Shown piece by piece: positions 23,162 to 29,607 of a DNA stretch of 37,456 nucleotides. This DNA comes from Thermoleophilia bacterium (GTDB lineage Bacteria; Actinomycetota; Thermoleophilia; Gaiellales; Gaiellaceae). Position 1 is the stretch's first letter, and every line of letters begins with the position of its first letter. The stretch lies in the NCBI GenBank assembly GCA_025936995.1, contig JAICSH010000018.1:1-37456 (forward strand), in the 5' to 3' direction. The notes under the pieces are model-generated. The model was not told the DNA's origin, made no database searches, and worked only from the letters and a program-made list of their open reading frames with translations. The position numbers and the translations under genes are program-made.

Positions 23162-23902
23162 GTGGACGCCCAGGAGGGCCTGAGCCGGCTGCACGCGCTC
23201 GGCTTCCGGGACGCCGACGCGGAGGAGCTCTGGGCACACTTCGACGGCGCCGAGCGCCGCGGAAAGCAGGGTCACGGCCACGCGCGGATCCCGTGGCTCG
23301 AGGACCTCGAGGGCTACGATCCGTCGGCCCAGCCCTCGCTGCTCGAGGAGGACGACGGCTTTCAGCGCTGGCACGGCGGCGGCGCGATCGGCTACCTCGT
23401 CCTCGGGCGCGTTGTGCGGGCGCAGCTCGAGCGGCCGCCCGATCACGCGCGTCTCGTCGTGTGCGAGCGGACGTTCCCGACGGGGATGCTCGGCCATCAC
23501 GTCCGCCGACTCGCCGAGGGCGGGCTCGTCGCCGTGCTGACTGCGACGTCTCCGCTTCGTCTCGGGCATCCCTCGGGCGGTCCGAAGCTCGCAGGCACGA
23601 ACCCGCTCGCCATCGGGATCCCGGGCGTCGACGGCGATCCCGTCGTCGCCGATGTCTCGATGGGCGCGGTGACATGGGGCGACGTCGTCGCGGGACTCGC
23701 GCAGGAGGACGAGCTCGTCCCGTTCGGCGGCGAGCATGCGCACAAGGCATTCGCGCTGGCGCTCGGGCTGCAGCTCCTCGTGGACTCGCTCGTGCGGGAG
23801 GCGGGTCACGGCGCGGTGCTTCTCGTCGCGAGACCGGAGTCGGATCCGGTCCCGGCGCTCCGCGAGCTCGCGGCCGGCGTCCGTCTTCCTGGCGACCGCT
23901 AG
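23162..23902 (+). CDS. shortened Ldh_2 (malate/L-lactate dehydrogenase) family protein
   Basis: A 246-residue protein resembling the Ldh_2/MdlH NAD(P)-dependent 2-hydroxyacid dehydrogenases. Matching segments are GKQGHGHARIPWLEDLEGY, KLAGTNPLAIGIPGVDGDPVVADVSMGAVTWGDV and PFGGEHAHKAFALALGLQLLVDSL. The family is usually 330-360 residues; the middle and C-terminal parts are cut down here. The catalytic His, normally in N-S-x-H-F-G, has no counterpart: the region reads CERTFPTGMLGHHVRRLA. It may be inactive as a dehydrogenase or use another chemistry. GTG 23162 lies 9 bases after the mrp stop, so they may be cotranscribed. Its TAG overlaps the convergent cupin stop in CTAG. Confidence 0.68.
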   Translation: MDAQEGLSRLHALGFRDADAEELWAHFDGAERRGKQGHGHARIPWLEDLEGYDPSAQPSLLEEDDGFQRWHGGGAIGYLVLGRVVRAQLERPPDHARLVVCERTFPTGMLGHHVRRLAEGGLVAVLTATSPLRLGHPSGGPKLAGTNPLAIGIPGVDGDPVVADVSMGAVTWGDVVAGLAQEDELVPFGGEHAHKAFALALGLQLLVDSLVREAGHGAVLLVARPESDPVPALRELAAGVRLPGDR

Positions 23903-24522
23903 CGCGGGAAGCGCGGGTCGTCTCTGATCGAGGCGAAGTCCTCGTCGTCCTGAGCCGCGGCGCGGAAGCGATCCTCCGCGGCCACGGCGGTCCCGAGATG
24001 CTCGAGCGCGGCTTCCCGCTCCCCGCTGAGCGCCTCGGCGCACGCGAGGTTGTAGAGGATCGCCGGATTGCCCGGCTTCGCCTCGAGCCCCTCCTCGAGC
24101 AGCCGCTTCGCCTCGCCGTGGCGGCCCGCCTGGAGGTCGGGAACGGCGAGGAAGACGTACTCCCAGGCGGAGATCTCGTGCGGCTCGCCCGGCTTGCCGC
24201 CGACCGCGAGGACGGCCGCGTCGTCGGTGACCGCAACCGCGCCGCGCCTGAGAGCTGGATCGCGCACGAAGACGAGCTGTCCGGGGCCGAGCTCGTGCTC
24301 GTTCCCGTCGACCGTGAACCGGACGCGCCCGCGCAGGACGAGGTAGAGCTCCTCGTGGCCGAGCCGGTCCTCTGTGTGCTCCTCGACGATCCGGCCGCTC
24401 GCTCCGGATGTGTACGCGTTCGTGCCGAACGCCTGGATGCCGAAATGCCGGCGCACCGGCCGCCAGACGAAGCCGTCTGCCAGCTCGATCGCGTCGAGCT
24501 CGTCGATGTGGGAGAGGTTCAT
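23899..24522 (-). CDS. cupin-TPR fusion protein, copy 1
   Basis: A 207-residue soluble protein and the last gene of a five-gene operon. Residues about 25-115 form a cupin barrel (VEEHTEDRLGHEELYLVLRGRVRFTVDGNEHELGPGQLVFVRDPALRRGAVA), with candidate metal ligands His and Glu in H-T-E and E-E. Residues about 125-205 hold tetratricopeptide-like helices (QAGRHGEAKRLLEEGLEAKPGNPAILYNLACAEALSGEREAALEHLGTA) and end with FASIRDDPRFPR. That terminal IRDDPRF motif is shared with the upstream paralogue. The ATG overlaps that gene's stop (ATGA). Ligand unknown; a small-molecule sensor or an isomerase are both possible for a cupin. Confidence 0.78.
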   Translation of the reverse strand: MNLSHIDELDAIELADGFVWRPVRRHFGIQAFGTNAYTSGASGRIVEEHTEDRLGHEELYLVLRGRVRFTVDGNEHELGPGQLVFVRDPALRRGAVAVTDDAAVLAVGGKPGEPHEISAWEYVFLAVPDLQAGRHGEAKRLLEEGLEAKPGNPAILYNLACAEALSGEREAALEHLGTAVAAEDRFRAAAQDDEDFASIRDDPRFPR

Positions 24523-25157
24523 CGGAGGAGCTCCTGGAAACGGGGGTCGTCGCGGATGTTGTCGAGGTCGGTGTCCTCGCGGAAGTACGGCGCGGCCTCC
24601 TCCGCGTTCAGCTCCTTCGCGCGGCGGAGGTGGGCGAAGGCAGCGTCGGGATTCCCGGCCATCGACTCCCAGCACCCGGCGTTGTACGCGGCGGCCCAGT
24701 AGTCGGGCTTCTCCGCGACCATCCGCTCCATGACCGCCCGGCCGTCGTCGATCCGACCTGCGTGGCGATAGGCCTCCGCGAGCGTGAACTCCTCCCAGCC
24801 GCCGGCGTTGAACGCCTGGCCGACGGTTCCGCCGACGACGAAGACGATCGTGCCGTCCTCCGCCGCGACCGCGCTGCGGAACACCTCGGCGGGGACGAAC
24901 ACGAGCGTGCCGGCCGCGGCGTCCTTCGTCTCCTCGCCGACCGTGAACGTCGCGCGTCCCTGCACCACGACGTAGAGCTCCTCGTTGCCGCTGTCCTCCG
25001 TGTGCGGGGGCATCAGCTGGTCGCCCGTGTCGGCGTACCAGGCGTTGACGCCGGCCGGCCGGAAGCCGAGGAGGTAGCGGACTGGAATCAGGGTGCTGTC
25101 GCGGTGTGCGACCCTCTCGGCCTCGTCGAGCGCGAGGATCTCGTAACCCTCGCTCAT
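24519..25157 (-). CDS. cupin-TPR fusion protein, copy 2
   Basis: A 212-residue paralogue of the next gene, with the same cupin-then-TPR layout. The cupin motif is LMPPHTEDSGNEELYVVVQGRATFTVGEE, followed by GTLVFVPAEVFRSAVAAEDGT. Helical repeats follow from AYRHAGRIDDGRAVMERMVAEKPDYWAAAYNAGCWESMAGNPDAAFAHLRRAKELN, and the end is TDLDNIRDDPRFQELLR. The two copies are clearly diverged, so the duplication is old and the pair may form a heteromer. Start and stop overlap the neighbouring genes by ATGA on both sides. Confidence 0.78.
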   Translation of the reverse strand: MSEGYEILALDEAERVAHRDSTLIPVRYLLGFRPAGVNAWYADTGDQLMPPHTEDSGNEELYVVVQGRATFTVGEETKDAAAGTLVFVPAEVFRSAVAAEDGTIVFVVGGTVGQAFNAGGWEEFTLAEAYRHAGRIDDGRAVMERMVAEKPDYWAAAYNAGCWESMAGNPDAAFAHLRRAKELNAEEAAPYFREDTDLDNIRDDPRFQELLR

Positions 25158-25987
25158 GAGCTCGCCTCCCTGAGGGCGTCGAGGACGACGGGATCGATCG
25201 CATCCGCCCCGTCCACCCGTTCCTCGAGGTTCTCGACGCCGGCCCAAGCGTCGAGCGAGTCGTAGCCGAGCCGTGCGAGCTGTTCCTCCACCTCTTCGCG
25301 CAGGGAGCCTTCGAGCGGCAGCCAGTCCTCCCGCGGGCTGATCCCGAACAGCCGGTGGTGGATCTCGTGGATGCGCCTGAGCTCCTGGATCGGGCGCTCG
25401 TGGTCGTCGACGCGAAGGTCGACGAGGAGGTCGGACAGGCCCGCGTAGCCGCCGTTCCGCTGCACGACGAGGAGCGATGCCGACTGCTGCCCGCGCCGGT
25501 CGCCGCCGGCTGCCTGCGCCGCCGCGAGGCACTCGATCAGTCGCGACGCGAGCGGGAGCGCCGAATTCCCCTCGAAGGTGGTCGCGAGCGCGGCCACCGT
25601 CTCCTCGCCGACGAGGATGTTGCCCTGTGCCGCGTAGCCGGGACCCGTCCGATGTCCCGCCCACTCGTTGCAGCCGGGGCCGGTCCAGCTCGCGCTGCCG
25701 CCGCGGGAGTCGACGATCCCGAGCTGCCGGTCGTCGCGTCCCTCGTCCTCCGTGGTGAGGCGCTCCACGACCTCCTCGGCGCTCAGCCCCTCACGGAGAA
25801 GCGCCAGCCCGTTCGGGCCGTAGCTGGGATTCGCATACGCCTGCGTCGCGATCGCGCCTACCTCGGGCTCCGCCCACGGGACGACCGAGCCGACCGAGAG
25901 GAACTTCGACTGCACCGCGACGCCCCACTGCTCCGCCTCGAGGTCACAGGCGGCGATCGAGTAGGTGGCGACGACGGGCTCAGCCAT
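25154..25987 (-). CDS. DUF1028-family Ntn-hydrolase-like protein
   Basis: A 277-residue protein. The N-terminal ~190 residues match DUF1028, whose fold resembles N-terminal-nucleophile hydrolases: VATYSIAACDLEAEQWGVAVQSKFLSVGSVVPWAEPEVGAIATQAYANPSYGPNGLALLREG, DRQLGIVDSRGGSASWTGPGCNEWAG and YAAQGNILVGEETVAAL. A C-terminal region of about 75 residues (RLFGISPREDWLPLEGSLREEVEEQLARLGYDSLDAWAGVENLEERV) looks like the peptidoglycan-binding-like helical tail often attached to this family. Catalysis has not been established for the family as far as I know. It overlaps its neighbours by 8 bases upstream and ATGA downstream, so it is made with the MBL-fold enzyme and the cupin-TPR pair. Confidence 0.83.
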   Translation of the reverse strand: MAEPVVATYSIAACDLEAEQWGVAVQSKFLSVGSVVPWAEPEVGAIATQAYANPSYGPNGLALLREGLSAEEVVERLTTEDEGRDDRQLGIVDSRGGSASWTGPGCNEWAGHRTGPGYAAQGNILVGEETVAALATTFEGNSALPLASRLIECLAAAQAAGGDRRGQQSASLLVVQRNGGYAGLSDLLVDLRVDDHERPIQELRRIHEIHHRLFGISPREDWLPLEGSLREEVEEQLARLGYDSLDAWAGVENLEERVDGADAIDPVVLDALREASS

Positions 25988-26261
25988 AGGTCAGCTCCGT
26001 GAGGTCGAGCTCGAGCAGGTCACGCCGCTCCTCCGGGACGAGGACGGCCGCCACCTCGGGCCGCGCAAGCGCCGCGCGCACGTCGTCCGCCGACGCAGCG
26101 CGCACGACGACGGGACGGCCCGCTTCGAATGCCTCGGCGATGGGTTGCAGCTGGTCGACGCCGTCGACGACGAGCGCCTCCTCCACCGGCACGGCGGGAT
26201 CCCCCTCCACGGCCAGCTCCGGCACGCGCCGGCCGCTCCCGCCCCACCAGCGCTCCCTCAT
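25980..26261 (-). CDS. 93-residue hypothetical protein in the DUF1028 operon
   Basis: Not recognised. It has an amphipathic alpha/beta pattern: ALVVDGVDQLQPIAEAFEAG, then RPVVVRAASADDVRAALARPEVAAVLVPEERRDLLELDLTELTYG. The alternating strand-helix order looks like half of a Rossmann or TIM-barrel unit, for example a strand ending at VVVRA and another at AAVLVP. The N-terminus is Trp- and Arg-rich. The ATG overlaps the stop of the MBL-fold gene (ATGA) and its TGA lies 8 bases inside the DUF1028 gene. The tight packing on both sides and the ordered pattern support a real gene; no function is claimed. Confidence 0.65.
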   Translation of the reverse strand: MRERWWGGSGRRVPELAVEGDPAVPVEEALVVDGVDQLQPIAEAFEAGRPVVVRAASADDVRAALARPEVAAVLVPEERRDLLELDLTELTYG

Positions 26262-26950
26262 AGCGTCACGGAGCCCCCCGGCTCCATCTCCTCGATCTGC
26301 ACGTCCGGCGCGAGCTGCTTCAGCTCGGCGGGTGTGCCGGTCAGCGCGGGGAACGTGCCGTAGTGGCACGGTACGCAGCGCTTGACGTCGAGGAGCTCGA
26401 GCGCGAGGGCCGCCTCGCGCGGGCCCATCGTGTAGTGGTCGCCGATGGGGAGGATCGCGACGTCGGGCGAATAGAGGCGGGCGATCAGCTGCATGTCGCC
26501 GAAGACGCACGTGTCGCCGGCGAAGTAGAGCTTCGTCCCGTTCTCGACCGTGACGACGATGCCGCACGGCTCGCCCATGTACTCGAGGTCGTTGTTCGAG
26601 CTCGAGTGGTGCGCGTTTGTGAGCGTGAACTTCACGCCGGCCGCCTCGACGGTTCCGCCCTTGTTCGGATCGAGGACGTTCTCGAGCTGGTGCTTCGTCT
26701 GCAGCCAGTCCGCGAGCTCGACCGGCGCAATGACGGTGCACCCGTGCTTCTTCGCGAGCTCGACGGTGTCGCCGAGATGGTCGCCGTGGGCGTGGGTGAG
26801 CGCGATCACGTCGATGCGCTCCGGCTCGACCTCCGACTCGGGGCACTTCGGGTTCCCGTTCAGGAAGGGGTCGATGTAGACCCGCTTACCGCCGGGCGTG
26901 TCGAAGCGGAACGTCGCGTGGCCGAGCCAGGTCAGGGTCGTTTCGGGCAT
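26258..26950 (-). CDS. UPF0173-type metal-dependent hydrolase (metallo-beta-lactamase fold)
   Basis: The first gene of the five-gene operon, 230 residues. The MBL zinc motif is T-H53-A-H55-G-D57-H58-L, with WLGHATFRF at the N-terminus, the later ligands in NAHHSSS and YFAGDTCVFGDMQ, and the closing CHYGTFPALTGTP. These are the UPF0173/YtkL signatures; the family contains phosphodiesterase- or amidase-like hydrolases of unknown substrate. AAAGGAG seven bases before ATG 26950 is a good ribosome binding site, so unlike several genes in this window this transcript has a leader. It is divergent from the small membrane protein at 27025, with a 74-base gap holding both promoters. Confidence 0.88.
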   Translation of the reverse strand: MPETTLTWLGHATFRFDTPGGKRVYIDPFLNGNPKCPESEVEPERIDVIALTHAHGDHLGDTVELAKKHGCTVIAPVELADWLQTKHQLENVLDPNKGGTVEAAGVKFTLTNAHHSSSNNDLEYMGEPCGIVVTVENGTKLYFAGDTCVFGDMQLIARLYSPDVAILPIGDHYTMGPREAALALELLDVKRCVPCHYGTFPALTGTPAELKQLAPDVQIEEMEPGGSVTL

Positions 26951-27024
26951 GCATGAACTCCTTTGACTGGACGCCGCGAGCCTACTGAGGAAGGACCGTC
27001 CGATGCGGCCGTGAACCTTTAGGC

Positions 27025-27432
27025 GTGGGTTCGCGGCTCCTGCCCCTGGTGCTCGCGACGGCTGCTCTCGTAACGGGGGCAGCCGGACTCGACGGCTCGG
27101 CGACCTGGCTCGTGCTGCTCGCGGTGCCCGCCGCCGCTGCGCCGGCGTTCCTCGCCGCCGGCGACGCCCTCGAAGGGAAGCCCGCGGTGTTGCGCGCGGT
27201 GTCGAGCGGCGTCGCTCTCGCCCTAGTCGTCCTCGCCTCGGCCGCCCGGGAGAACGCACCGACCGGAGGTGCGGCGTCGCCTATCGCGGCCTGGGCCCTC
27301 GTCCTCGCCCTGTTCGCCTACGGCGTCCCGCTCGTCGCATGGGTGCTCGAGCCTGTGCGCGTCCCTCGGGATCGCCCGCAGCGCCGTCTGCGGCCCGCCG
27401 AGGTCGACGAGCTCCTCTCACGCGCCGCGTAG
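27025..27432 (+). CDS. small integral membrane protein, hypothetical
   Basis: 135 residues with four predicted membrane segments: LLPLVLATAALVTGAAGL, WLVLLAVPAAAAPAFLAAG, LRAVSSGVALALVVLASAA and IAAWALVLALFAYGVPLVAWVL. A basic cytosolic tail follows (VRVPRDRPQRRLRPAEVDELLSRAA). No family recognised; the Ala/Val/Leu-rich make-up is that of many actinobacterial small membrane proteins. The GTG start lies just after TTTAGGC, without a ribosome binding site. It converges on the Ig-like gene across a strong hairpin. Confidence 0.65.
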   Translation: MGSRLLPLVLATAALVTGAAGLDGSATWLVLLAVPAAAAPAFLAAGDALEGKPAVLRAVSSGVALALVVLASAARENAPTGGAASPIAAWALVLALFAYGVPLVAWVLEPVRVPRDRPQRRLRPAEVDELLSRAA

Positions 27433-27435
27433 CGA

Positions 27436-27469
27436 GGCGGCACCCCGCCGGGAGGGGCGGGGCGCCGCC
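27436..27469. terminator. Strong bidirectional hairpin between convergent genes
   Basis: The outer stem GGCGGC (27436-27441)/GCCGCC (27464-27469) and the inner stem CCCCGCC (27443-27449)/GGCGGGG (27456-27462) are separated by one A-C mismatch and closed by a 6-base loop. It lies 3 bases after the membrane-protein stop and 14 bases beyond the stop of the minus-strand Ig-like gene. There is no T-run. Confidence 0.65.
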
Positions 27470-27483
27470 AAGCTCCTGCGTGC

Positions 27484-28569
27484 CTACGGGAGGTTGACCT
27501 GGAAGGCCACTGTGCGGCGCGTGGACACGCCCGCGAGGACCGGCTCGCCCGGCTTCGCTGCGCGGGCGAACACCGCCAGCAGATGCTGATGCCGCTTCCG
27601 GGCGGGGAAGCCGTGCCGGCGCGTCTCCGTGAGCGTCACCGTGCCGTCGTCGGCGGTGACCTTCGTGCTTCCGGAGAACTGGTTGTACGGGATCGGGGTC
27701 GCGAAGACCTGCGCACCCGAAACAGGCCGGCCGTTGCAGGCGGTCACCGTGAACTTCAGCTGGATCGTGTGGCTCCCGAGCGTCACCAGCTTCGGCGAGA
27801 TCGACGCCTTGCTGATGGACAGGCGTGCCGGCGGCGTCAGGTCGGCGACCTGAACCGTGCCGGTGCCCGCAGGGCACCCGCTCGCGCCGGCGCCCGGCAC
27901 GGCGGCCGTCTGCTGTGAGACGAACGTCGTCGAGCCGCCGGAGTTCGTGGCCGTCACCGAGAGGCGGATCGTGTCGCCGGCATCTGCCTGGGCCACGGCG
28001 TACGTGTCGCCTGTCGCGCCGCTGACCGCAGTGCAGCCGTTGCCGCCCGCGTCGCAGCGGAGCCACTGGACGGCGATGTTCGTCGGACTCCCGCTCCACG
28101 TCCCCTTGTTCGCGGTCAGGGTCGATCCGTTGGCAGGGGTGCCCGAGATGGTCGGGGCTGTCGTCGGTGTCGGAGCCGTCGTGCTGGAGACGACGGCCGA
28201 TTGTGTCGACGTCGCCTTGGCTGAGCCGCCCGAGTTCGTCGCGGTCACCGTGACGCGGAGCGTGTGGCCCACGTCGGTGGCCGCCGCCGTGTAGCTCGCG
28301 GAGGTCGCGCCGCTGATCGCGGTGCAGGAGTTGCCGCTCGCGTCGCACAGATTCCAGGCGTACGTGTACGCGGTCGGGCTCCCGCTCCAGCTGCCGTTGG
28401 TGGTCGACAGCTTCTGTCCTTGCTGCGCCGTCCCCGAGATGGTCGGCGCCGCCGTGCTCACCGGCGCATTGCCGGCGGCCTGGCCGGTGCCCGGCCGTCC
28501 GATGACGGCGCCGATGGCAAATGCAGCCGCGGCGATCACGACCGCGATTCCAAGGTTCGCTCCTCGCAT
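27484..28569 (-). CDS. secreted or anchored Ig-like protein with two repeats and a conserved C-terminal domain (paralogue A)
   Basis: A 361-residue exported protein. Residues about 5-25 (LGIAVVIAAAAFAIGAVIG) are a signal or anchor segment. Two Ig-like modules (about 41-130 and 138-225) show GSWSGSPTAYTYAWNLC and GTWSGSPTNIAVQWLRC, with ATDVGHTLRVTVTATNSGGS-type ends. A separate C-terminal domain (about 232-361) has two Cys, VFATPIPYNQFSGS, DDGTVTLTETRRHGFPAR, HQHLLAVFARAAKPGEPVLAGVSTRR. The same C-terminal domain occurs in the upstream gene, so this is a tandem paralogue with one extra Ig module. GGAGAGG precedes ATG 28569. Adhesion or wall binding is likely; no enzyme motif is seen. Confidence 0.72.
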   Translation of the reverse strand: MRGANLGIAVVIAAAAFAIGAVIGRPGTGQAAGNAPVSTAAPTISGTAQQGQKLSTTNGSWSGSPTAYTYAWNLCDASGNSCTAISGATSASYTAAATDVGHTLRVTVTATNSGGSAKATSTQSAVVSSTTAPTPTTAPTISGTPANGSTLTANKGTWSGSPTNIAVQWLRCDAGGNGCTAVSGATGDTYAVAQADAGDTIRLSVTATNSGGSTTFVSQQTAAVPGAGASGCPAGTGTVQVADLTPPARLSISKASISPKLVTLGSHTIQLKFTVTACNGRPVSGAQVFATPIPYNQFSGSTKVTADDGTVTLTETRRHGFPARKRHQHLLAVFARAAKPGEPVLAGVSTRRTVAFQVNLP

Positions 28570-28644
28570 CGTATCCTCTCCTTCGTAATCCGATCAGTAC
28601 TTCGAAGAAGTGGTAACCGACCGCGAGTAGTCCGAACCTTGCTC

Positions 28645-28663
28645 TTTGCAGAACCTTTTCAGA
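28645..28663 (-). promoter_or_regulatory. 11-base tandem direct repeat upstream of paralogue A
   Basis: On the plus strand, TTTGCAGA (28645-28652) and TTTTCAGA (28656-28663) are spaced exactly 11 bases, 76-94 bases before the paralogue A start. The same arrangement lies before paralogue B. Tandem 11-base repeats are the layout of OmpR/PhoB-type response-regulator sites; the regulator is unknown. Confidence 0.5.
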
Positions 28664-28670
28664 TGAGGCC

Positions 28671-28701
28671 GGTGGCCCCCGCGGAGTTCGCGAGGGCCAC
28701 C
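28671..28701 (-). terminator. Hairpin after paralogue B
   Basis: GGTGGCCC (28671-28678) pairs with GGGCCACC (28694-28701), with further partial pairing of the GC-rich middle. It begins 10 bases after the stop of the Ig-like gene ending at 28712 and ends 7 bases short of the direct repeat of the next gene, separating the two transcription units. Confidence 0.55.
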
Positions 28702-28711
28702 ACCACAATTC

Positions 28712-29506
28712 CTAGTGACGAGCGAATGGGAACGCGACCACTCGGCGGGTTGACACGCCGCCGAGGGCCGGGTCGCCTGGCTTCGAAGCGCGCACGAATA
28801 CCGCCAGAAGACGCTGATGCCGGCTGGCGGGGAACCCGCTGCGACGACCCTCAGTGAGCGTGACCGAGCCGTCCGCGCCTGTGACCCCCTGCGCCGCCGC
28901 GAACTGGTTGTACGGGATCGGGGTTGCGAAGACCGTTGCCCCCTGCACCGGCCGAGTGTCACACGCCTGGATCACGAGGTGAATGCGGATCGTGTTGGTC
29001 GAGCGCCTCACGGACGGTGTGATCGACGCGCTTGCGATCTGGAGGCGCTCCGGCGGCACGAGCGCGGCGACTGGGATCGGACCGGTGGCCGACGGGCACC
29101 CACTCGTGGGCACGACCGCCGTCGCTGCGGATGTCGCCGAGGCGCTGCCGTCGGCGTTCCGCGCCGTGACCGTCACGCGGAGCGTGTGGCCCACGTCGCT
29201 GCTCGTAACCGTGTAGATCTTCGCCGTGGCGCCTCCGATAGCGAGACAGGCGGCTCCGGTCGCGTCACATCGACTCCAGGCGTAGTGGAACGACGTCGGG
29301 CTTCCGCTCCACGTCCCATGAGTCGCCACGAGCGTGCTTCCCACTGCGGCGGCTCCGGAGATGGTCGGCGCGGTCTTGTTCTTCGGGACGGCGGTGCTTG
29401 CGGCCCGGCCGTTGCCCGGCTGGCCGAAGATCGCGCCCAGCAATACCCCGGCGGCGACCGCCAGGACGAGTCCCAGCCTTCCCCGCGTCACGTGCGTTCG
29501 TAGCAT
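28712..29506 (-). CDS. secreted or anchored Ig-like protein with one repeat and the same C-terminal domain (paralogue B)
   Basis: 264 residues. A signal or anchor segment (GLVLAVAAGVLLGAIFG) is followed by FGQPGNGRAAS, the same short G-x-P-G-x-G-x-A-A sequence that follows the anchor in paralogue A. One Ig-like module (about 44-130) has GTWSGSPTSFHYAWSRC and SSDVGHTLRVTVTARNADGS. The C-terminal domain (about 135-264) repeats PPERLQIASASITP, VFATPIPYNQFAAAQ, ADGSVTLTEGRRSGFPAS, HQRLLAVFVRASKPGDPALGGVSTRR. AAGGAG before ATG 29506 is a good ribosome binding site. It has its own upstream repeat element and a terminator, so it is transcribed apart from paralogue A and from nuo. Confidence 0.72.
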   Translation of the reverse strand: MLRTHVTRGRLGLVLAVAAGVLLGAIFGQPGNGRAASTAVPKNKTAPTISGAAAVGSTLVATHGTWSGSPTSFHYAWSRCDATGAACLAIGGATAKIYTVTSSDVGHTLRVTVTARNADGSASATSAATAVVPTSGCPSATGPIPVAALVPPERLQIASASITPSVRRSTNTIRIHLVIQACDTRPVQGATVFATPIPYNQFAAAQGVTGADGSVTLTEGRRSGFPASRHQRLLAVFVRASKPGDPALGGVSTRRVVAFPFARH

Positions 29507-29536
29507 GGCCGGCTCCTTAACTCATCGATTGTGCGG

Positions 29537-29580
29537 CGACTCGTAATCTGTCGCACTCGAGTCGTTCACAAACCTGAACG
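29537..29580. promoter_or_regulatory. Two adjacent inverted repeats upstream of paralogue B
   Basis: CGACTCG (29537-29543) pairs with CGAGTCG (29558-29564) over a 14-base spacer. CGTTCA (29563-29568) pairs with TGAACG (29575-29580) over 6 bases. The dyads share two bases. They lie between the direct repeat and the start of paralogue B, where promoter and operator would be expected. Confidence 0.4.
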
Positions 29581-29588
29581 CCTGACGG

Positions 29589-29607
29589 TTTTCAGACCTT
29601 TTTCAGA
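29589..29607 (-). promoter_or_regulatory. 11-base tandem direct repeat upstream of paralogue B
   Basis: Two perfect copies of TTTTCAGA (29589-29596 and 29600-29607, plus-strand reading) are spaced 11 bases, 83-101 bases before the paralogue B start. The second copy contains the nuoN stop codon. It matches the element at 28645-28663. Confidence 0.5.

Noticed and set aside
25980-26261. Resemblance of the 93-residue protein to the C-terminal half of RNase P subunit Rpp30
   Set aside because: Only a loose strand-helix pattern (VVVRA, AVLVPEERR) matches; no conserved residues could be aligned by eye, and the family is archaeal/eukaryotic.
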